DNA from: Chondrosia reniformis
Lineage: Eukaryota > Porifera > Demospongiae > Chondrillida > Chondrillidae
Length of the DNA: 64,000 nt
NCBI GenBank assembly: GCA_947172415.1
Contig: OX359199.1
Span: forward strand, 5,825,384 to 5,889,383
Direction of reading: 5' to 3'
The notes beneath the pieces are model-generated. The model was not told the DNA's origin. It saw nothing but the letters and a program-made list of their open reading frames with translations, and did not search any database. Shown one piece after another: positions 54,501 through 64,000 of the stretch. Position 1 is the stretch's first letter; each line of letters begins with the position of its first letter. The position numbers and the translations under genes are program-made.

Positions 54501-56540
54501 TAATTCTTTCATACATATGTACGTATGTAGCTAGGTCATATATCTGATCCAATAATAAAATATTCATACTTTTAGGTACTCCTACACTAATAGCCAGTCT
54601 TTCCGTGGCTGCAAAGCATGAACACTACAGAATTCCACTGTCATATGACAAGGCCTCTCCTCATTATCAAACCATTTATGCGTAAGCTGTAATGTAGAGT
54701 TTGTATTAGATTTGCTTTTGTGTATGACAGTGATCAGGTATTTTGGCTCAAAGGTCTCCATCAATCAGCAGTAATTTATTGTTGTAAAGACCTCCTGGTC
54801 CAAACACCTGATTACTGATTTATGCCCTTCAACATACACATTAATTAGGATATACATGTATGTTAAGTTATAAATATTTATGTTTATCAGTTGTTGGCTA
54901 CCAACTGAAGATGGTCTGATTGCTGCATTTATAGTTCCAATGGTGCTTCTCATTTGTGTGAGTGGATTTTACATACCTTTTATTAATTATTAGCAATTTT
55001 ATGGCAACACTGTTATAGTTTGTACTAATTTATACACTAGCTAATTATATTCATATAATGTCTGGCCCAGTGGAAAATGTAAAGTTGTATCCAAGCTATA
55101 TAGGCTCTATATACGTACGTATATAGCTAAATAGGCCTTCCCTAAGTAATATATAAATGTAGATCTAAATGGAAATGTATTTCAACCATATACAGAAAAA
55201 TGGTGTGTTAGATTATTCATGTACATGTGTACGTAGATTAATGGGATCATAGTTGCAGTCTCATTGAGAACACTGTACAAGCAGAGAGTAAATCAGGCTA
55301 GCAATACATCCCAAGAATGCAAAGAAGTTGTAGCAGCAAAGTAAGACAAATGTATAATTATATGTTGTTTTCACAATTCTCACATATATATAACTTACAT
55401 GTACCCAGTATGTGCTTGGGGAAATGGTGGATGATTAGAATGTATGTATATACGTATATGTGTATGTACATATGTATTTGAAATGGTACCAATATAGGTT
55501 ATACATTTTCCATTACATGGAAGATAATGCATTATAATAAACAATGATATCTTTCATCATAATGCAAGTTAGAGATGCTCCTGTGGTGAAAGGATTTTTT
55601 AAGAAATAGTACGTCTCATAACACTTGTCTAGAATATCACTTAATCTTTAAATATTAGCTTCCCTATAGGATTCGTTATCAGGTATGTATTATATCAACT
55701 AAGAATACACTAGTGTTTATATATGTATAAGTATTATTATTTTATTATCACATTAATAGGGCTATATTGAAGGCTTTTGTGATCTTGCTTCCTGTCATGG
55801 GATTTACTTGGCTTTTTGGTTTACTAGCAGTAAATTCCCAAACAACATTCTTTGCTTGGATATTCCTAATTCTAAATTCCCTGCAGGTACTCAATACTGT
55901 ACACTTATAGTTTGTATTCAAATGCTATTAATACAGATACAATTAGTGAATCATGGACCAGTTATAATGTGTGTATATATGTATATGTTTGAGAATTATG
56001 TCTATATACTATTTACTCAGGGAGTTTTAATCTTCCTATTTCATGTGATCCGAAATGATAAAATTTGGAGTAAACTCAGTAAGTTCTTAAAATCTGGATT
56101 TGGTGAAATGTTTTCATTTCATAGAAAGGACACAGCTTCAACTGGTTGTAAGGTAAAGTACAGAATATATACATGTACTTATGTCCACATATAGAATATA
56201 TAGCAGGTTTGCATGTTTATAATACTATCTACCATATTGTCCCTAGGAGTCAGGACATCTTACCTTTGAACTGAGTGAAAAGGCTGCTAAACGTATGTAT
56301 ATACTTTAGTACATTTTCGTTAGCTGTTAATAAATATATAATACGTATATACGTAACTTTAATTATATGACAAAAAATTATATATAATAATTGGCAATTG
56401 AAATATGTAGCTTGACTCTACTTGTTTATTATACAGCAAATAAAGAGGAAAGGAATGACTCAGAAAGCATAGGTGAAAGTTCTCTGCAGGAGAATCCTGA
56501 AAAATATGACATGTGCATGCCAGAGAAAATGGATCATTAA
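36597..56540 (+). CDS. Gene B: SRCR/Ig/HRM/GAIN adhesion G-protein-coupled receptor (44 exons)
   Basis: Complete paralogue of gene A, 2,781 aa in my model (8,346 nt, in frame to TAA 56538-56540). First coding exon 36597-36684 encodes a signal peptide (MNSNKGSCTIWLTLILVILA); 13 SRCR exons follow, then Ig, HRM/TSP3, GAIN/GPS and 7TM blocks as listed below. All splice phases match gene A one for one, apart from one additional SRCR exon. The GPS Thr codon is 53237-53239. The gene is stretched by a 3.2-kb intron (42859-46043) filled with insertions. Intact frames and splice sites along 44 exons argue that it is functional, not a pseudogene. As a receptor it should share the signalling core of A while differing in its SRCR stalk. 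Confidence 0.9.
39224..39540. mobile_element. MITE with TTAGTCTGGCCGC inverted ends in a gene B intron
   Basis: The left end TTAGTCTGGCCGC and right end GCGGCCAGACTAA are perfect inverses over 13 bp. The inverted similarity continues imperfectly for about 90 bp each side (TACTTCTCATTA, AGAGAAATAG, CAACTATTGTCAATTTC). Gene A lacks it at the matching position (after TGCTCTAT near 11528), where a different short palindromic insert sits. The target is probably TA. Confidence 0.88.
39640..40550 (+). repeat. Tandem duplication of an SRCR exon with its intron
   Basis: Block 39660-40080 is repeated at 40111-40532: the exon, the donor (GGTGAGTGTACATTAAGATG) and the intron as far as GAAAATGATATTTCTGTA are the same with hardly a difference. 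The period is about 451 bp. Gene A has only one exon at this place. Confidence 0.93.
41941..41989. repeat. (GATA)n/(GA)n microsatellite, gene B
   Basis: Short counterpart of the tract at 13780-13861, in the intron before SRCR exon 42021-42350. Confidence 0.85.
43109..44049. mobile_element. About 940-bp insertion in gene B intron with a 178-bp palindrome
   Basis: Gene A reads straight from TTTCCCGGCT to GTATATAGTACC (15007-15029); gene B has about 940 bp between these landmarks. The right part is a near-perfect inverted repeat: arms 43673-43850 and 43871-44048, spacer 20 bp. The left part starts with a small palindrome (AGAGAGTACGGTAGTACTCTCT) and contains an (TTC)n run at 43348-43378. No open frame of interest is present. 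A foldback-type non-autonomous element, or two nested ones, fits best. Confidence 0.8.
44929..45882. repeat. Long near-perfect palindrome, arms about 460 bp, in gene B intron
   Basis: The left arm 44929-45389 is the inverse of 45423-45882; the spacer is only about 33 bp. Both ends run into (TA)n tracts (44886-44905 and 45881-45899). Because of the symmetry, the same peptide (MPLSAKTPVSCRGSQ) can be read on the plus strand from 45223 and on the minus strand from 45589; this is a mirror effect, not a gene. The arms match so well that the structure must be young or kept alike. It has no counterpart in gene A. Confidence 0.92.
47542..47841 (+). other. Gene B Ig-like domain exon
   Basis: 100-codon exon matching gene A 16979-17278, with the same Cys/Trp/Cys core (LMCTF, VQWLVNG, GEYSCSLLDN) and few replacements. 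Confidence 0.8.
47952..51624 (+). other. Gene B HRM-like and TSP3-like modules
   Basis: Exons: 47952-48199, 48263-48491, 48700-48830, 49140-49214, 49541-49828, 49939-50149, 50237-50337, 50608-50709, 50808-50859, 50965-51078, 51222-51316, 51431-51624. All lengths are the same as in gene A. Both DxDGDxIxD loops are intact. In gene B there is no plausible acceptor at the alternative site used by a longer reading of the 18596 region in A, which supports the shorter exon (CTGIF start) in both. Confidence 0.75.
51652..51692. repeat. (CTAC)n microsatellite, gene B
   Basis: About ten CTAC units at the site matching 21168-21240 of gene A, which has about seventeen. Confidence 0.85.
51719..53272 (+). 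other. Gene B GAIN C-terminal part with GPS
   Basis: Exons: 51719-51773, 52052-52120, 52232-52358, 52474-52623, 52716-52797, 52925-53045, 53111-53272. The GPS is unchanged from gene A except one Asn to Lys replacement upstream of the first Cys. It keeps HLTSF and also has Ile and Ser at cysteine positions 2 and 4. Confidence 0.9.
53572..56540 (+). other. Gene B seven-helix core and tail
   Basis: Exons: 53572-53684, 53759-53870, 53989-54145, 54576-54681, 54891-54957, 55237-55340, 55760-55886, 56021-56152, 56247-56292, 56437-56540. All B2 hallmarks of gene A are kept. Differences are minor, for example Tyr to Cys just before the 56152 junction and Tyr to Asn at the start of the last exon. Confidence 0.92.
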
Positions 56541-58180
56541 CTGAATGGTCTTCACTTATTTAGTTTGAAAATCTTAATTTGATTACTAAAGAGTGACTAA
56601 GCCTAATTTGATTTAACACATTTGAAACTTTATACTATAGTGTGTGTTACATCTTTAAAAATTGAAATATAGTCTGTATTCCTATGTGGGTGCGTGGATC
56701 TTCCAGTCCAACCAAATTCCAACGTTAAAAAACGCACCACCGTATTAATGGAATCATTGTTGCTCCACGTTCAGTTTGCCAAAACAGCAGTAGTAGGGTT
56801 TCTACTTGGTAAACGCCTCTTGTAGGTCCTAATAGCTAGTTAATATATGTATACTCTCCCTACTTAGTTATATATATGTATGTAGCTGTAGCAATACCGG
56901 TGTGACATGTACAGTAAATTCAATCCACGCAGATAAAAATAAAGATTTTGCCTGAAAATCATAAAGTTGCATATATCCCCTTTTAGCCCAAGGTGAAGGA
57001 ATGAATAAAATGATTCCTTGCTTATTTGGTTGTAATGACGAAATTCCTTGGCAAAATAACGAGAAAATTTCCTAGGGTAGGATAACATTTCTTAGGTTAA
57101 GCTACCCATCCCCCAATATTATACTATCTGGGGGGATAGTTTTATGGGGAATCAGAATATCCTATGACACTGGTACCCTGTGGAACTGTAGATTAGTTAC
57201 ACGAGCCCTATTCCATCTGAAGCCTGGGTAGCTCAAGGTAGAGCATTGACTAGCCATAGTCAAAGGTTGTGGGTTCGATTACCACCCCAGGTTAAATGAA
57301 GTCTTCAGGCTGTCCAACAGGTTCAGTGCATATTTGTATACTCTATTATAGTACCATAGGGTTGACACTTTACCTTTAATGTATTATTATATGTAGCTCC
57401 ATATAAATTTACTCTTTATATTACCAATCTTTTAAACCTCATGAATGTATGCATTCTATATATATCCCTCACAAATTGGCACTACCTTTAACTTACGTAA
57501 TATATACCAAGTGATTATGATTATTGCAGTCAATGACACATTTCTAACATTGTCATCCTTTTTCCTGAAGTTGTACCTAAACAATTTGCTGTAGATTTCA
57601 ACATAATTATTACAGCCTTACTGTAGCCATCAATTGCCCAAACATGACCAGCTTTTCATTTTGATCTATATGAAGTTTGTGACCAACATATTCAGCAAAG
57701 TATGGTACAGGATTAATTTCAGCCTTCAGTTTCAGTTAAGCAGCAAAGATGATATTGTGGCTGTGATATTTGAAGTGCCCTTCTAATTTGTTTTTCTCCA
57801 GCTAGAATTCCCTCAGCAGCTAGATGCCCCTTAGTTGTTTTCCTCCAGTAAGTTGGTCCAACTTGCAGAAAACAAATATTTCGAGTTTAAAAAACTCGTG
57901 GGTGCCAGCTCAAAACTGCTGGTTTTAGATACGGTTAACCGACTCCGGTCGTTGCTTGATTGCTGTCAATTTCAAGGCCATATCTAATTTTAAGCTAGAA
58001 AATGAAAGCCAACCGAGTGTCCACCATTTTTATATAAAACTATAAATATATAACCAATACCCTGGCAGGGTATTGGTCAGGTTGCAATATATGGCACCAA
58101 TTACATAGAACTCGGGGTACCACTGTATTATATTATTTCACAGTTTTGTATTAACGTATCTAATTAAGCCTATAGTACTT
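56541..58180. other. Flank of gene B, mostly unassigned
   Basis: The first 150 bases match the flank of gene A. Beyond GGATCTTCCAG the two diverge. Apart from the tRNA-like element at 57222, I see no gene; open frames are short. The stretch 58125-58175 repeats sequence near 29795-29840. Confidence 0.5.
57222..57292 (+). repeat. tRNA-like sequence, probably a tRNA-derived SINE head
   Basis: The acceptor arms pair (GCCTGGG with CCCAGGT, one G-T). The D arm is GCTC-AAGGTA-GAGC and a B-box-like GGTTCGATTACC follows GTGG. The anticodon stem TTGAC/GTCAA encloses eight bases instead of seven, and the T stem has a mismatch (GTGGG/ACCAC). Internal polymerase III promoter boxes are recognisable, but the defects argue against a working tRNA. 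Confidence 0.5.
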
Positions 58181-58284
58181 GCATTAAATTTTGTTACTTA
58201 CTTTATTTAATTTTTATAAATTTTAGACATGCTTTGAGTCGGGAACTCTCCAGCGATTTCCAAGGACTAATGGAATTCGATTAC

Positions 58285-58456
58285 GGGTATTAAAGAGGAA
58301 AACTGTAAAGTTTTACTGTCTCTGTAGACAGATTGCACAGGTTTCAGCCATAATCAGCTGCACCAAGTGCAAGAGATGTATGGTTTCACACATCATGCAT
58401 GTGTAAACATTGAAGACAAGAAAAAGTGGCTTTGCCCCCAATGCATGGATGTATAA
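58285..58456 (+). pseudogene. PHD-finger relic with a frameshift
   Basis: One frame gives VKFYCLCRQ and ISCTKCKRC; a shifted frame gives THHACVNI, then KKKWLCPQCMDV and a stop at 58454-58456. Together they follow the C4HC3 order of a PHD finger (C-x-C, C-x-x-C, H-x-x-C, W-x-C-P-x-C). The break falls between the second Cys pair and the His. No other domain is evident nearby; such fingers often occur in domesticated or transposon-linked genes. Confidence 0.5.
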
Positions 58457-58599
58457 CATTTTTTTATCATCTATAACTTTACATTTTTTACTTTACATTC
58501 ATCTTAACTTTTATTTTTATCTAAGATTTTTATAAATACGTATATATTAAACAGTAAGGATTTATATATATTGTTAACTCGCGATCGATGTATACCTTT

Positions 58600-59165
58600 A
58601 TGTGTACGTATACGTACGTGATTGTTATTAAACTGGCGATATTTACCGTTTCTATATGTAATCGGTATGTATACGTACGGGATTGTTATTAAACTGGCGA
58701 TGTTTACCGTTTCTATATGTAATCGGTATGTATACGTACGGGATTGTTATTAAACTGGCGATGTTTACCGTTTCTATATGTAATCGGTATGTATACGTAC
58801 GGGATTGTTATTAAACTGGCGATGTTTACCAGTTTAATAGCAATCCCGTACGTATACATACCGATTACATATAGAAACGGTAAACATCGCCAGTTTAATA
58901 ACAATCACGTACGTATACGTACAGACTACATATATATAGAAACGGTAAACATCGCCGTTTCTATATGTATATAGTCTGTACGTATATACGTACGTGATTG
59001 TTATTAAACTGGCGATGTTTACCGTTTCTATATGTAATCGGTATATATACGTACGTGATTGTTATTAAACTGGCGATGTTTACCGTTTCTATATATATGT
59101 AATCGGTATGTATACGTACGTGATTGTTATTAAACTGGCGATGTTTACCGTTTCTATTATGTAGT
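58600..59165. repeat. About 60-bp minisatellite with internal strand inversion
   Basis: The unit contains ATTGTTATTAAACTGGCGAT, TTTACCGTTTCTATATGTAA and TCGGTATGTATACGTACG. Three to four plus-oriented copies (58615-58830) are followed by two inverted copies (58830-58960), then three plus copies again (58960-59160). The junctions fall inside the unit (TTTACCAGTTTAATAGC), so this is a chain of hairpins. It ends about 120 bp before the gene C promoter. Confidence 0.9.
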
Positions 59166-59279
59166 CTATAATACACGATTAATGTGGGTTAGGTCCGTCA
59201 CCTTGGTCCGTCTTTTAGTCATGCGGACCCAGTTCTGGTTAGGTCCGCTTGTCCTGTTTGGTCCGCTTTTTAGTTTTCG

Positions 59280-59451
59280 CCTATAAAAGGATCAACACAT
59301 TTTCTTGAATAACGGTATATAAACTGCTTGTATATAGCAAGATATTGCGTAGACATATTATGTAAAGCAGATTTCGAGGTTGTGTTAAATTCTCATAAGT
59401 GTGGGTACTAAGATATATTTATCTTAACAGTGCATTCTAGGAACTTCATTG
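59280..59451 (+). promoter_or_regulatory. Gene C core promoter and untranslated first exon
   Basis: CTATAAAAGG (59281-59290) is the TATA-like element. The downstream AGCAAGATATTGCGTAGACATA and AACAGTGCATTCTAGGAACTTC match gene B, with the donor GTGAGTAA at 59452. The likely acceptor before the coding exon ends at 59969 (GTACTGTAG). Upstream, the short repeats GGTCCGTC/GGTCCGCTT lie at 59189-59270. Confidence 0.55.
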
Positions 59452-59996
59452 GTGAGTAATTGTTTTTTTGAATTTATTAGCTTCCATATATATATACACA
59501 TGTATATCAATATTGAATTTGTATTGTATATATAAAGAATATGGTTGTCTAACATTTGTGTACTACTATATACATACACTGTAGTTAAAAAAAGAACATT
59601 GGTATGTGTAAGTAAATAACTCCATGCAATTAAAGTACTAGCTGTCTTTTCTAAAATGTTTTGGAGGTGCTAATGAATCTGTAATATAAAGGAAAATTTA
59701 ACTGGATTTGTATATATATTTTGCAGTCATAAAAAATAATGCTTTTTTCAACTCCACTTTAGCAAAAACAGTTTGTCACACCTTTCCCGTTTACTTTCTT
59801 AAAACTACAAGTCAAGTGTCCTGATTGATAATATTGTAAATGTTCCAAAGTTCAAAACTATTCTTGCATGCATGTATGTACGTACCTCCACATATAGTAC
59901 TAGTATATATGTAATTTGAATTACATATATACATATATCTATGTATAATAATACTTTGATGTACTGTAGGTGTACTATACATATACACAAATTGCA

Positions 59997-64000
<4,004 letters not shown>

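Noticed and set aside
57222-57292. A functional tRNA gene
   Set aside because: Eight-base anticodon loop and a T-stem mismatch; listed as a tRNA-derived repeat instead.
58713-59176. Open frames on both strands starting MLLNWRCLPFLY or ending in similar words
   Set aside because: They come from translating the 60-bp inverted minisatellite, not from genes.

Overview
This is eukaryotic nuclear DNA, AT-rich, with many short GT-AG introns and abundant small transposable elements. Coding capacity is dominated by scavenger receptor cysteine-rich (SRCR) domains joined to an adhesion-GPCR core. Genes this rich in SRCR domains, with compact introns, point to an early-branching animal, most likely a sponge (Porifera). 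That is an inference from domain content, since no marker gene in the window fixes the species.

Layout. Positions 1-5098 (minus strand) hold the 5' part of an 18+ exon gene whose reconstructed protein resembles Munc13-4/BAIAP3-type exocytosis factors (moderate confidence). It runs off the left edge. Three head-to-tail plus-strand paralogues follow. Gene A (8958-26084) and gene B (36597-56540) are complete. Gene C (59997-64000+) is cut by the right edge. I rebuilt A as 43 coding exons (2,686 aa) and B as 44 coding exons (2,781 aa). Every junction is GT-AG and the frame closes to a stop in both. Domain order is: signal peptide; 12 (A) or 13 (B) SRCR domains, each on one phase-1/phase-1 exon; one Ig-like domain; three hormone-receptor-motif-like (HRM) cysteine modules interleaved with two thrombospondin-type-3-like calcium-loop motifs; a GAIN domain ending in a GPS with an HL/T cleavage site; a seven-helix family B2 (adhesion) GPCR core; and a short cytoplasmic tail.

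The three genes differ mainly in their SRCR exons. B carries a fresh tandem duplication of one SRCR exon, C lacks the two neighbouring exons, and A and B differ in SRCR 12 by a 15-residue insertion and a lost cysteine. The GAIN/GPS region is almost identical between A and B including introns, which suggests gene conversion. B and C share promoter and first-exon sequence; A has a different promoter. The locus therefore looks like an expanding receptor cluster that varies its ectodomain by exon shuffling while keeping the signalling core constant. A role in recognition (microbe or self) is plausible but unproven.

The space between A and B (26.1-36.0 kb) is a graveyard of mobile DNA. It holds two terminal-inverted-repeat elements (27.0-27.6 and 33.9-34.5 kb), a relic of two GPCR exons, a roughly 930-bp tandem array built from pieces of the Munc13-like gene, and a non-LTR retrotransposon remnant. 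The intron of B between SRCR exons 11 and 12 has two large insertions, each with a long palindrome. The space between B and C holds a tRNA-related element, a PHD-finger relic and an inverted minisatellite ending about 120 bp before the C promoter.
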